Of a stretch of DNA of 64,000 bases, positions 1 to 11,524 are shown in pieces. The notes under the pieces are model-generated. The model did not search any database and had not been told where the DNA came from. It worked only from the letters and a program-made list of their open reading frames with translations. The stretch is from Paracoccus sp. MA. Lineage in GTDB: Bacteria > Pseudomonadota > Alphaproteobacteria > Rhodobacterales > Rhodobacteraceae. A program made the translations under genes and the position numbers. Numbering within the stretch: the stretch's first letter is position 1; each line of letters opens with the position of its first letter. The DNA is taken from positions 1,348,598-1,412,597 of the forward strand of contig NZ_CP087597.1 in NCBI RefSeq assembly GCF_020990385.1, written 5' to 3'.

Positions 1-1
1 G

Positions 2-154
2 ACACCGGCCGGGCGCGCGGTCCTGCGCGGAGCGGTGCCGATCTGGCGGCATCTCCATGCGGAAATCGAGACGGCGCTGTCCGACCCGGATCAGCTGCGG
101 GCCGAGTTGACCCGCCTGTCGGAACCCGGTCCTCGGGGCAGCCCAACCGGATAA
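2..154 (+). CDS. MarR-family regulator, C-terminal fragment
   Basis: An open frame enters the window at base 2 with no start and runs 50 codons to a TAA, so only the end of a gene is visible. The residues TPAGRAVLRGAVPIW followed by a long polar helix resemble the strand and final dimerisation helix that close MarR-type winged-helix regulators. The DNA-binding part lies before the window. The following 242 bases up to the LacI-type gene hold no gene I can support. The family call rests on about 30 residues, so it is tentative. Confidence 0.5.
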   Translation, partial: TPAGRAVLRGAVPIWRHLHAEIETALSDPDQLRAELTRLSEPGPRGSPTG

Positions 155-396
155 CTCACGGGCGCGCGGCGGCGCCTGCCGCGCCATCCCGATCCCGGCG
201 ACGCATCCCCGGGAAGAACCGGCCGCGGGCGGCGCGACAAGGCCCGCCAAGCATCACGCCTCCCAGGCAGCAGCGATTCGCCCCGGATGGCGGGGCCCGC
301 CCGGCCGCGGGATCGCGGCTTGCTGTTGTCCTGCGGCCCCGGATCTGGAAGATCATCGCGCAAGAGGCCGTTGCGGCCGCCACAGGAGACAGCCCG

Positions 397-1410
397 ATGG
401 CCCATAAGAAGGTGACGCTGGCCGAGATCGCGAAGATTGCCGGGGTCTCGCGGGCAACGGTTTCGCTGGTGGTGCGGAATTCTCCGCTGGTGGCCGAGCA
501 TACGCGCCGGAAGGTCGAACAGATCATGGCCGATCTGGACTATGTGCGCGACATCGGCGCGGCCCGCCTGCGCAACAACAGCAGCCGCACGATCGGGGTG
601 ATCGTGCCCAATCTGGTCAACGCCTTCTTCACCGAATTCCTCTCCGGCGTCGAAGAGGTGATGGGTCTGGACGACCGCGTGGTGTTGCTGGCCAACAGCC
701 GGGACGACACGGCGCGGCAGGACCAGATCCTGCAACGGTTCCGCGGCCACGGGGTCGACGGGGTGATCCTGTGCCCCGCGCAAGGCACCGCGGCCGATCT
801 GCCCGGCCGCATCCGCGGCTGGGGGCTGCCCCTGGTCCAGTCCCTGCGCGAGGTCGGAACGGACGCCACCGATTATGCCGGGGCGGATTATGTCGCGGGC
901 GTCGGGCTGGCGGTGCGCCACCTGGTCGAGCGCGGCCACCGCCGCATCGCCTTCCTGTCGGTCAGCGCCCGCACCTCGGCCCGCGAGGAGCGGCTGAAGG
1001 GCTTTGCCCGCGCCCTTGCGGAAACCGGCGCCGAGGATGGCGGGATCGTCGAGGCGGAACTGAGCTGGGAAGGCGCGATGCGCTCGGCCCGGCAGATCCT
1101 GGCCCTGCCCACCGCGCCGACCGCGATCCTGTGCTTCAACGACGTGCTGGCCGCCGGGCTGATGGCGGGCCTGCGGCAGGCCGGCTGCCAGCCGGGCCGG
1201 GATCGCGCCGTGGTCGGGCTGGACGACCTGCCGCTGGCAGAGCTGACCTATCCGCCGATGACCAGCGTGGCGATGCAGCCCGCGGCTATCGGCGCCAATG
1301 CCGCAAGGCTGCTGGCGCGCAGGCTGGCCGATCCCGACGCGCCGATCAGCCGCGCCATCGTCCGGCCCGCGCTGCGCATCCGGGAAAGCAGCGCCGGCGA
1401 ATGGTGTTGA
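397..1410 (+). CDS. LacI-family transcriptional regulator
   Basis: 337-residue repressor of the LacI/GalR family. Residues 6-26 (VTLAEIAKIAGVSRATVSLV) form the helix-turn-helix; the hinge lies around 45-60, and a periplasmic-binding-protein-like effector domain starts near TIGVIVPN at about 64. Length is usual for the family. ATG follows a GGAGA motif. It stands immediately before, and in the same direction as, an ABC transporter and sugar-acid-type enzymes, and the only strong palindrome nearby sits between its stop codon and the first transporter gene. I infer that it represses that operon until the transported compound or a breakdown product binds. The effector cannot be read from the sequence. 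Confidence 0.9.
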   Translation: MAHKKVTLAEIAKIAGVSRATVSLVVRNSPLVAEHTRRKVEQIMADLDYVRDIGAARLRNNSSRTIGVIVPNLVNAFFTEFLSGVEEVMGLDDRVVLLANSRDDTARQDQILQRFRGHGVDGVILCPAQGTAADLPGRIRGWGLPLVQSLREVGTDATDYAGADYVAGVGLAVRHLVERGHRRIAFLSVSARTSAREERLKGFARALAETGAEDGGIVEAELSWEGAMRSARQILALPTAPTAILCFNDVLAAGLMAGLRQAGCQPGRDRAVVGLDDLPLAELTYPPMTSVAMQPAAIGANAARLLARRLADPDAPISRAIVRPALRIRESSAGEWC

Positions 1411-1443
1411 CTTTACCCTTTCTGTGTTTTAGATCGATCTAAA
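1407..1443 (+). promoter_or_regulatory. Promoter with overlapping LacI-type operator
   Basis: TTTAGATCGATCTAAA at 1428-1443 is a perfect 16-bp palindrome with a central CG, the symmetry typical of LacI-family operators. A possible -35 (TTGACT, 1407-1412) overlaps the stop codon of the LacI-type gene; at 17-bp spacing the -10 would be TAGATC (1430-1435), inside the palindrome, so a bound repressor would block polymerase. The palindrome and positions are seen; the link to the adjacent LacI protein is inference. The -10 match is weak. Confidence 0.6.
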
Positions 1444-1485
1444 TCGAGGTTTCGAGTGAATCTCGCTTCGGCAGGGGAGGGCCGG

Positions 1486-2154
1486 ATGTATCAGTTCAAC
1501 TTCCAGCCGGTTTTGCAAAATCTGGATCTGCTGCTTTACGGCGCATGGCTGACCGTGCGCCTGTCGCTGCTGGCGATGCTGTTCGGCCTGATCGTTTCGG
1601 TCCTGGGCGCGGTCGCCAAGACCTCGGGCATCCGGCCGCTGCGCTGGCTGGTCGACGCTTATGTCGAGGTGATCCGCAACACGCCGTTCCTGGTGCAGAT
1701 CTTCTTTATCTTCTTCGGCCTGCCCGCCGTGGGGCTGGGCATGTCGCCCAACACCGCCGCGCTGGTGGCGCTGGTCGTCAATGTCGGCGCCTACGGGACC
1801 GAGATCATCCGCGCCGGGATCGAATCCATCCCGCGCGGCCAGATCGAGGCCGGGCGTGCGCTTGGCCTGAACCCGGTGCAGATCTTCCGCTACGTCGTGG
1901 TCAAGCCGGCGCTGCGCAACATCTATCCCTCGCTGACCAGCCAGTTCATCTACCTGATGCTGACCTCCAGCGTCGTCTCGGTCATCTCGGCCAATGACCT
2001 GGCCTCGGCGGGGGCCGACCTGAACGCGCGAACCTTCGCCAGCTTCGAGATCTACCTGGTGCTGACGGTCCTCTATTTCCTGCTGGCGCTTGGCTTCTCG
2101 ACGCTGTTCGCCGCCATTCGCCGCATGTTTTTCACCTATCCGGCGGGGCGCTGA
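1486..2154 (+). CDS. Polar amino acid type ABC transporter, permease 1
   Basis: 222-residue inner-membrane permease of the His/Glu/Gln/Arg/opine family (HisM/GltJ-like), with about five transmembrane helices and the EAA loop near residues 112-134 (IESIPRGQIEAGRALGL) that contacts the ATPase. The ATG at 1486 follows AGGGGAGGG; an in-frame GTG at 1456 is less likely because it has no good ribosome site and lies only 13 bases after the operator. First gene of a tightly packed set: the second permease begins two bases after its stop. Transporters of this family carry amino acids, but also opines and amino-sugar derivatives, so the substrate is open. Confidence 0.9.
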   Translation: MYQFNFQPVLQNLDLLLYGAWLTVRLSLLAMLFGLIVSVLGAVAKTSGIRPLRWLVDAYVEVIRNTPFLVQIFFIFFGLPAVGLGMSPNTAALVALVVNVGAYGTEIIRAGIESIPRGQIEAGRALGLNPVQIFRYVVVKPALRNIYPSLTSQFIYLMLTSSVVSVISANDLASAGADLNARTFASFEIYLVLTVLYFLLALGFSTLFAAIRRMFFTYPAGR

Positions 2155-2155
2155 C

Positions 2156-2812
2156 ATGATCCGCGAATTTTCCTCGGCCGATATCCTGTTCATCGTCACC
2201 GCCGTCCGCTGGACGCTGATCCTGTCGGCCATCGCCTTCGTCGGCGGGGCGCTCGGCGGGCTGGCCATCGCCCTGTCGCGCAGCTCGCAGAACCGGGTCC
2301 TGCGCCGGATCGCCACCGGCTTCATCCAGGTCTTCCAGGGCACGCCGCTGCTGATGCAGCTGTTTCTGGTCTATTTCGGGCTGGCAGTGGTGGGCCTGCC
2401 GATCGATCCGCTTCTGGCCGCCGCCGTGGCGCTGACGCTGCATGCCAGCGCCTATCTGGGCGAGATCTGGCGCGGCGCCATCGAGGCCGTCCCCTCGGGG
2501 CAGAGCGAGGCCGCGACCGCTCTGGCGCTTGGCTATCGCGACCGGATGCGGCATGTCATCCTGCCGCAGGCGATGCGCATCGCCACCGCGCCGACCGTGG
2601 GTTTCCTGGTCCAACTGATCAAGGGCACCTCGCTTGCCTCGATCATCGGCTTCACCGAGCTGACCCGCGCCGGCCAGATCGTCAACAACGCGACGTTCCA
2701 GCCGTTCCTGGTCTTCGGCACCGTCGCGGCGCTGTATTTCCTGCTGTGCTGGCCGCTGTCGCTGCTGGCCCGGCATCTCGAAGCCCGGATGCGTCGCGCG
2801 CTGATGCGCTGA
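2156..2812 (+). CDS. Polar amino acid type ABC transporter, permease 2
   Basis: 218-residue partner permease of the same family as its upstream neighbour, with about five membrane helices and an EAA loop (IEAVPSGQSEAATALALGY). The ATG is one base after the previous stop, which implies translational coupling. Two different permeases plus one binding protein and one ATPase is the standard heterodimeric arrangement. It pairs with the gene at 1486-2154 to form the membrane channel. Confidence 0.9.
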   Translation: MIREFSSADILFIVTAVRWTLILSAIAFVGGALGGLAIALSRSSQNRVLRRIATGFIQVFQGTPLLMQLFLVYFGLAVVGLPIDPLLAAAVALTLHASAYLGEIWRGAIEAVPSGQSEAATALALGYRDRMRHVILPQAMRIATAPTVGFLVQLIKGTSLASIIGFTELTRAGQIVNNATFQPFLVFGTVAALYFLLCWPLSLLARHLEARMRRALMR

Positions 2813-2841
2813 CACCAAACCACCCTTGAGGAGGGGGAGCC

Positions 2842-3639
2842 ATGAAACTGAACCGCCGTCTTTTCGCCAGCCTTGCCGCCGGCGCGCTGGCCGCAAGCCT
2901 TGCCGGACCCGCAACCGCCGCCGACCTGGCCGCCATCGAAAGCGCGGGCACGGTCAAGATCGGGATGCTGGTCGATTTTCCGCCTTTCGGCGTGATGGAC
3001 AGCGCCGGCCAGCCCGACGGCTATGACGCCGACGTGGCCAAGGCGCTGGCCGAGCATCTGGGTGTCCAGCCGCAGATCGTGCCGGTGACCGGGCCGAACC
3101 GCATCCCCTATCTGCTGTCGGGGCAGGTCGACGTGCTGGTGGCCTCGCTGGGGATCACCGAGGAACGCGCGGCGCGGGTCGATTTCTCGGACCCCTATGC
3201 CGGGATCAGCATCGCGGTCTATGGCGATGCCGGGCTGGAGATCGCCGGGCCCGAGGCCCTGTCGGGCCAGACCGTGGCCGTCGCGCGGGCCTCGACCCAG
3301 GACACCGCCGTCACCGAGGTCGCGCCCGCCGACGCGCAGATCCGCCGCTTCGACGACGATGCCAGCGCCGTGCAGGCGCTGATGTCGGGGCAGGTCAGGC
3401 TGATCGGCGCCTCGAACGTGGTGATGGCGCAGATCGGCGGCGCCGTGGGCGACCGCTTCGACAAGAAGTTCGACCTGTCCAGCCAGGTGCAGGGCATCGC
3501 CGTGGCGCCGGGATCGGATGCGCTGCTGGACAAGGTGAACGCCTTCGTGGCCGGGGCCAAGTCCGACGGCACGCTGGACCAGATCCATCAGAAATGGCTG
3601 GGCGAGCCGCTGCCCGATTTCGTGAAGAACGCCGAATGA
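2842..3639 (+). CDS. ABC transporter substrate-binding protein (family 3)
   Basis: 265-residue periplasmic solute-binding protein of the SBP_bac_3 family. Residues 1-26 are a Sec signal peptide with cleavage expected after ATA-26; there is no lipobox cysteine. The mature part starts the usual two-lobe fold (GTVKIGMLVDFPPFGVMD) and includes the RVDFSDPYAG segment that carries family-conserved ligand contacts. A strong ribosome site, GGAGGGGG, precedes the ATG, consistent with the high expression such proteins need. It captures the ligand for the two permeases upstream. Ligand identity is not readable; the sugar-acid-like enzymes downstream argue against a plain proteinogenic amino acid. Confidence 0.9.
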   Translation: MKLNRRLFASLAAGALAASLAGPATAADLAAIESAGTVKIGMLVDFPPFGVMDSAGQPDGYDADVAKALAEHLGVQPQIVPVTGPNRIPYLLSGQVDVLVASLGITEERAARVDFSDPYAGISIAVYGDAGLEIAGPEALSGQTVAVARASTQDTAVTEVAPADAQIRRFDDDASAVQALMSGQVRLIGASNVVMAQIGGAVGDRFDKKFDLSSQVQGIAVAPGSDALLDKVNAFVAGAKSDGTLDQIHQKWLGEPLPDFVKNAE

Positions 3640-3692
3640 CGGCGGGCTGCCCGGCCGCTGCCGGCCGGGCGCTTTCCCAGGGGAATCCGACC

Positions 3693-4423
<731 letters not shown>

Positions 4424-4427
<4 letters not shown>

Positions 4428-5344
4428 GCCGGCCGCGCATCCTGGTCCTGGCCGATCCCAAGCCGCAGGACATGGCCGACCGGTTGGCCGCGGATTACCG
4501 GATCGTCCGCGACATCGCCGATGCGGGTGACGTGGAAATCGTGCTGACCACCGGCGGGCTGGGCCTGTCCTCGGCGCAGATGGCCGCCCTGCCCGCCCTG
4601 CGGCTGATCGCCGTCAATGGCGTCGGCGTCGATGCCGTGGACCTTGAACAGGCCCGCGCACGCGGCATTCAGGTGACGACCACGCCGGACGTGCTGTCGG
4701 ATGCGGTGGCGGAAATGGCGCTGGCGCTGGCGCTGGCCGCGGGTCGCCGCATCACCGAGGGCGACCGCTTCACCCGCGCGGGGGACTGGGCCGCCGGGGG
4801 CAAGCTGGGACTGGGGCTGCCGGTCCTGGGGCGCCGCGCCGGAATCCTGGGCTATGGGCGGATCGGCCGCCGGCTGGCCGGGATGCTGCGCGCCCTGGGC
4901 AGTCAGGTGCTCTATACCAGCCGCAGCGAAAAGCCCGACAGCCCAGACGGCTTCCGCCCCGACGCGCTGGCGCTGGCCCGCGATTGCGAATTGCTGTTCG
5001 TGACGGCGGCCGGGGGCGAAGACACGCGCGGCCTGGTCGGGGCGGCGGAACTGGCCGCGCTGGGGCCCTCGGGCATCCTGATCAACGTCGCGCGCGGCTC
5101 GCTGGTGGACAATGCCGCGCTGGCCGAGGCGCTGGCGCAGGGTCGCATCGCCGCGGCCGGGCTGGACGTGGTCGAGGGCGAGCCGGAGGTGCCGCGGGCA
5201 TTGCTTCAGGCGCCGAACTGCGTGCTGACGCCGCATATCGGCTCGGCCACGGCGCAGGCGCGGCGGGCGATGGCGCAGCTGGTCCTGGACAACATCGCGG
5301 CCTTTACCGCCGGCCGCCCTTTGCCGACGCCTTACGGGATGTGA
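4424..5344 (+). CDS. D-isomer-specific 2-hydroxyacid dehydrogenase
   Basis: 306-residue NAD(P)-dependent dehydrogenase of the glyoxylate/hydroxypyruvate reductase and gluconate 2-dehydrogenase group. The Rossmann motif GYGRIG lies near 142, and the catalytic Arg (VARGSLV, about 224), Glu (GEPEV, about 253) and His (TPHIGSAT, about 271) are all present, so it should be active. It interconverts a 2-oxo acid and a D-2-hydroxy acid. Coupled by ATGA overlap to the transporter ATPase and followed two bases later by a sugar kinase, it probably handles an oxo-sugar-acid intermediate. The exact substrate within the family is not predictable by eye. Confidence 0.85.
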
Positions 5345-5346
5345 TC

Positions 5347-6294
5347 ATGCATGTTCTTGCGATCGGAGAGCCGCTGGTCGAATTCACCGCCCGGTCCGAT
5401 GCCCCCTCGACCTTCGACCGGCGGCTGGGCGGCGACACGCTGAACACCGCCATCTATCTGGCCCGGCTGATGGGTCCGGGCGCGGTCGGCTATCTGACCG
5501 GCCTGGGCGACGACGCCATGAGCCGCTGGCTGATCGCCGCGGCCGAGGCCGAGGAGGTCGGCATGGCGCCGGTGGTGCTGCGGCCGGGCGGGCGGCCGGG
5601 GCTCAGCTTCATCTCGACCGACGCAGCGGGGGAACGCAGTTTCCTCTATTGGCGCGAACATGCCCCTTTCCGCAGCCTGTTCTGCGATGCGGCGCAGGCG
5701 CCGCTGGCGGCGCTGGAGCAGGCCGGGACACTGTTTCTGTCGGCGATCACCCTGGCCGTGCTGCATGAGGACGGTCGCGCGCGCCTGATGGGCGCGCTGG
5801 CCCGGCGGCGAAAGGCGGGGGCGCGGATCGTCTTCGACACCAATTACCGCCCCGCGCTGTGGCCCGATGCCAAAACCGCCGGCCGGGTCATCGCCCGGGC
5901 GGCGGGGATCGCCACGCTGGTGCTGCCCTCGATGGACGACATGGCCGGCTGTTTCGGCACCGCCGCCCCGGCCGAAGCGATGGCCCTGCTGATGCGCCTG
6001 ACCGAAGCCGAGATCGTCCTGACCACCGGCGGCGCGGCGGTCCTGCGCCGCGCGGCGGGGGAAACCGAGGTTCAGGCCCACGCCCTGCCGCCCGCCGTCG
6101 CGGCGCGCGACACGACCGGGGCGGGCGACAGCTTCAATGCGGCCTATCTGGCGGCGCGGCTGGCCGGCCTGGCGCCGCAGCCGGCCATCCTTGCCGCCGC
6201 GCGGCTGGCGGCGGTGGTGGTGCAGCATCCCGGCGCGATCATTCCGCGCCACGCCATGCCCGGCGATCTTCCGGGCCTGCGGGTGGCATCGTGA
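5347..6294 (+). CDS. PfkB-family sugar kinase (2-keto-3-deoxygluconate kinase-like)
   Basis: 315-residue ribokinase/PfkB-type kinase. The N-terminal GGDTLNTAIYLARL segment matches the substrate-binding region of 2-keto-3-deoxygluconate kinases, and the C-terminal DTTGAGDSFNAAY carries the anion hole and catalytic base (Asp near 261). ATG at 5347 lies two bases after the preceding stop. It would phosphorylate a keto-deoxy sugar acid for entry into an Entner-Doudoroff-like route, but no aldolase gene is next to it; that step may be supplied elsewhere. The KDG-kinase reading is the best match, but fructokinase-like relatives share these motifs. Confidence 0.8.
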   Translation: MHVLAIGEPLVEFTARSDAPSTFDRRLGGDTLNTAIYLARLMGPGAVGYLTGLGDDAMSRWLIAAAEAEEVGMAPVVLRPGGRPGLSFISTDAAGERSFLYWREHAPFRSLFCDAAQAPLAALEQAGTLFLSAITLAVLHEDGRARLMGALARRRKAGARIVFDTNYRPALWPDAKTAGRVIARAAGIATLVLPSMDDMAGCFGTAAPAEAMALLMRLTEAEIVLTTGGAAVLRRAAGETEVQAHALPPAVAARDTTGAGDSFNAAYLAARLAGLAPQPAILAAARLAAVVVQHPGAIIPRHAMPGDLPGLRVAS

Positions 6295-7022
6295 CCGGCT
6301 TCGACGCCGGGGCCGCCGCGCAGGTGCTGCTGGCGGCGCGCAGGTCCGCCCGCCCGGCCGACAGCCTGACCCCGCCGCCCGGCGACACCGCCGCCGCCTA
6401 TGCGGTGCAGGAGGCGGTGCTGGCCGGGCTGGGCGATCCCGGCGGGCTGTGGAAGATGGCGCTGCTGGGGGGCGCGGACCGCGAATGCGCGGTGCTGCCC
6501 GGCGCGACCCTGGTGCAGTCCGGCGCGCGGCTGGCCGTGCCCGCCGATGCGCGAATCGAGGTCGAGACGGCGATCCTGCTGGCCGCCGATCCCGGCCCCG
6601 ACGCGGCCGAGGACGACATCCTGCGCGCCATCGCCGCCGTGCATCTGGCCTTCGAGCTGGTGGCGCCACGCCTTGCGCCGCAGGCCGAACTGCCGCCCCT
6701 TGCGCGGATGGCCGACAGCTTCAACTCGGCCGGCGTCGTTCTGGGCTCGCGGCTGGCGGAACCGCCGTCGGACCGGCTGGGGATCGAACTGGAGCTGGAC
6801 GGCAAGCCGGTCGCGACAACCGAGGCCGCCGCGCCCCTCGCCGATGCGCTGGATTTCCTGCGCTGGCTTTCCGGCCATGCGCGGCGCCAGGGGCGGGACC
6901 TGAAGGCGGGCGACGTGATCATCACCGGCGCGCGGATCGGCCCCCTGCCCCTGAACGGCGCCCGCCATGCCCGCGCCACCGCCGCAGGCGCCTGCGTCGA
7001 ATTGCGGCTGGCGGACGGCTGA
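6291..7022 (+). CDS. 2-keto-4-pentenoate hydratase-like protein (MhpD type)
   Basis: 243-residue member of the fumarylacetoacetase superfamily, MhpD-type hydratase or decarboxylase branch. Visible hallmarks are the acidic metal-binding segment VETAILL, the FELVAPR segment, ADSFNSAGVVLGSR (the counterpart of ADNASSG in MhpD) and the C-terminal GDVIITGARIGPLPL. Start is a GTG overlapping the previous stop as GTGA. These enzymes hydrate or decarboxylate unsaturated 2-oxo acids with a divalent metal. As last gene of the operon it may act on a dehydrated sugar-acid product. A role outside aromatic degradation is suggested only by the neighbours; the chemistry is inferred. Confidence 0.7.
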   Translation: MTGFDAGAAAQVLLAARRSARPADSLTPPPGDTAAAYAVQEAVLAGLGDPGGLWKMALLGGADRECAVLPGATLVQSGARLAVPADARIEVETAILLAADPGPDAAEDDILRAIAAVHLAFELVAPRLAPQAELPPLARMADSFNSAGVVLGSRLAEPPSDRLGIELELDGKPVATTEAAAPLADALDFLRWLSGHARRQGRDLKAGDVIITGARIGPLPLNGARHARATAAGACVELRLADG

Positions 7023-7313
7023 CGCCCCCTGCCCCGGTCGCCCGCCCGGCAACGCACCGAATCCCTGTCGGGCCGCGCCAGCGATTGCGCGAGCCGGTCG
7101 CCGGACCCCGGCGGCCACGGGCTGCCCCCCGGCCGGCAGCGTGCCGCCACGAGAGCCGGTCCACCGCATCCGCTGGCGGGACATGCGCGCCCTCACCTCC
7201 GGCCGCGCGTCTTCCGCCGCCGGCCCGCTTGCGGCGCCCGGCCATTTCGCCTCTCCCGCAGTTGCGGCCTCCTCCCCAACCGAATAGAACCCCCGCAAAC
7301 ACAGGAGCTCCCG

Positions 7314-8630
<1,317 letters not shown>

Positions 8631-8689
8631 CCGGACATTCGCCTTTTCCTGCCAGATTGCCCCAAGGACGAACGAATCGGGGGCAATCC

Positions 8690-9739
8690 ATGGGCGTTCC
8701 GGCAATCGGGGGGGCGGGGCTGACCGCCCGGCAGAAGGCGGCGGTGATCGTGCGGCTGGTGCTGGCCGAGGGCGAGGATATCGATCTCGCCCGGCTGCCG
8801 GCGGAATTGCAGACCGGGCTTGCGCAGGAAATGGCGCTGATGGGCGTCATCGACCGCGACACCCGCAATGCCATCGTGGCGGAGTTCTGCGACCGGCTGG
8901 AATCGGTCGGCCTGTCCTTTCCGGGCGATATCGACGGCACGCTGGACCTGCTCGACGGCCATCTCTCGCCCGACACCAGCGACCGGCTGCGGCGCATGGC
9001 GGCGCTGAACGGCGCCGGCGACCCCTGGGACCGCATCGCGGCGACGACGCCCGCCCTGCTGGCCGAACTGGCCCGGACCGAGGCGGTGGAGATCGCGGCA
9101 GTGATGTTCTCGAAACTGCCGGTGCCGCGCGCGGCCGAGGTGTTCGGCCTGCTCGACCCCGATCTGGCCCGGCAGATCGCCTATGCCATGTCGCCGACCG
9201 GCGGGATCGGGGCCGATGCGTTGCAGCGCATCGGCAAGGCGCTGATCCAGGCCGCGGATGCGGTGCCGCAGCCGCCGCTGGAGGGCAAGGCCGGCGAAAA
9301 GGTCGGGGCGATCCTGAACTTCTCGCCTTCCAGCATGCGGGACAGCGTGCTGGCGGGCCTGGACGACGACGATGCCGCCTTCGCGGGAGAGGTGCGCAAG
9401 ACCATCTTCACCTGGGCGCATATCCCCCGCCGCGTCGATCCGCGCGACATCGCCCGCATCACGCGCGAGGTGGACAATCCCGTTCTGCTCAAGGCGCTGG
9501 CTGGTGCCAGGGGCGAGGCCCGCGAGACGGTGGATTTCATCCTTGGCGGCATCTCGAGCCGGCTGGCCGAGTCGATGCGCGAGGAGATGGAGGGGCTGGG
9601 CAAGGTCTCGGCCCGCGATGCAGAGGAAGCCATGGATCAGGTGGTGGCGGCGATCCGCCGCATGGAGGCGGCGGGCGACCTGTTCCTGATCGCGCAGGAG
9701 CCCGAGGAAGAGGAACCGGGCGAGGACCCGCCCGGCTGA
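8690..9739 (+). CDS. FliG-like flagellar motor switch protein, orphan
   Basis: 349-residue protein that resembles FliG along most of its length. The N-terminal TARQKAAVIVRLVLAEG matches the FliG N-domain, the centre repeats the helical armadillo pattern, and the C-terminal EVRKTIFTWAHIPRRVDPRDIARI resembles the EEIRKRMF..EDI segment of FliG. The acidic tail (EEEEPGEDPPG) is not usual. In motile bacteria FliG links the MS ring to the stator and rotor torque. No other flagellar gene lies in the window, and neighbours are purB and gap. It could be a relic, a repurposed scaffold, or a distant member of a dispersed flagellar set. Start ATG is preceded by GGGGGCAA. Confidence 0.65.
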   Translation: MGVPAIGGAGLTARQKAAVIVRLVLAEGEDIDLARLPAELQTGLAQEMALMGVIDRDTRNAIVAEFCDRLESVGLSFPGDIDGTLDLLDGHLSPDTSDRLRRMAALNGAGDPWDRIAATTPALLAELARTEAVEIAAVMFSKLPVPRAAEVFGLLDPDLARQIAYAMSPTGGIGADALQRIGKALIQAADAVPQPPLEGKAGEKVGAILNFSPSSMRDSVLAGLDDDDAAFAGEVRKTIFTWAHIPRRVDPRDIARITREVDNPVLLKALAGARGEARETVDFILGGISSRLAESMREEMEGLGKVSARDAEEAMDQVVAAIRRMEAAGDLFLIAQEPEEEEPGEDPPG

Positions 9740-9765
9740 TCCCCGGCAACCGGCGCGGCGGCAGA

Positions 9766-9810
9766 GGCAGAGCGGCGGCTGGCATGACGCGGATGGCAGA
9801 GCGGCGGCTG
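9766..9810. repeat. Two 16-bp direct repeats
   Basis: GGCAGAGCGGCGGCTG occurs at 9766-9781 and again at 9795-9810, offset by 29 bases, in the gap after the FliG-like gene. The rest of this 288-base gap (9740-10027) is very GC-rich; reading frames through it lack any recognisable protein character. Confidence 0.6.
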
Positions 9811-10027
9811 CCCGGCGCAAATGGCACGGCGGCGACGGGCGGCTCGGCCGCCGGCGGCACCGCCAGCGGGGCAACGACGTTGCACACGGCGGGCCGCACA
9901 GCGGGCAAGGGCCTGGCCCTTGCTGGTGCCGGGTGCCGCCGCAGGGCTTGCCAGATCCCGGCCCCTGTCCTAGCAGAGGGCGCAACGGCAACTGGGGCCG
10001 GGCCGGGCAATCGTGGGGATCGGAGAC

Positions 10028-10171
10028 ATGACAAACCAGATCGCGCTGGTGCTGGGCCTGTTGATCCTGGGCCTGTTCGCGGCGGATGCGCTGATCCTGC
10101 ATTGGGGCCTGCCGCTGTTCCTGGGCAAGCAATTCGCCAGCCTGATCGAATATCTCAGCTTCTGGCGATAG
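10028..10171 (+). CDS. Small single-pass membrane protein, 47 residues
   Basis: Short gene: ATG then 47 codons and TAG, preceded by GGAG (10022-10025) two bases before the start. Residues 5-25 (IALVLGLLILGLFAADALILH) form one transmembrane helix, followed by a short amphipathic tail ending SLIEYLSFWR. I recognise no named family. Placement between the FliG-like gene and gap, a ribosome site and a clean hydrophobic profile support it being real; function unknown. The 252 bases between it and gap show no other gene. Confidence 0.6.
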   Translation: MTNQIALVLGLLILGLFAADALILHWGLPLFLGKQFASLIEYLSFWR

Positions 10172-10423
10172 GGGGCAGCTCCCAGAGCGCACGCCGCGCG
10201 ATTCGCCCGGCGCTGCCGGGCGGCGCGGGACGGGCGCATCTCCTCCCGGCGACACGGCGCGCCTCTCCCGTCCGCTTCCAGCCGGCGGCCCGACGGCGCC
10301 CGCCGCGTCGCGATCCGGCAACTTTCGATCAAGTTTCCACCCCCGCCGCCTTGAGGCATTTGCATTCCCCCGGCAATGCGGGCTATCAGCACCGCGAAAC
10401 ATCATCAGCGGCGGAGGAACCCC

Positions 10424-11425
<1,002 letters not shown>

Positions 11426-11449
11426 GCCCGGAGCCGGCCGAAGAAACGG

Positions 11450-11481
11450 AAAACGCGCCCCGGAAACGAGGGCGCGTTTTT
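11450..11481 (+). terminator. Intrinsic terminator of gap
   Basis: The arms AAAACGCGCCC (11450-11460) and GGGCGCGTTTT (11470-11480) pair perfectly around a nine-base loop, and the right arm runs into five Ts. This is a textbook Rho-independent terminator 24 bases after the gap stop. Because the arms end in A and T runs on both sides, it may also serve the convergent small gene at 11525-11839. Confidence 0.9.
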
Positions 11482-11524
11482 CATATCCGGTCGGATCCCG
11501 GCGCCCAGGCGCAGGCCGCGCGCG

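Noticed and set aside
7023..7313. Frame of about 106 codons between the hydratase gene and purB
   Set aside because: Composition is that of random GC-rich DNA, and there is no ribosome site or similarity to a known family.
9740..10027. Protein frames on both strands after the FliG-like gene
   Set aside because: Arg/Ala/Pro-rich translations without ribosome site or domain; they overlap the better supported 47-residue gene.
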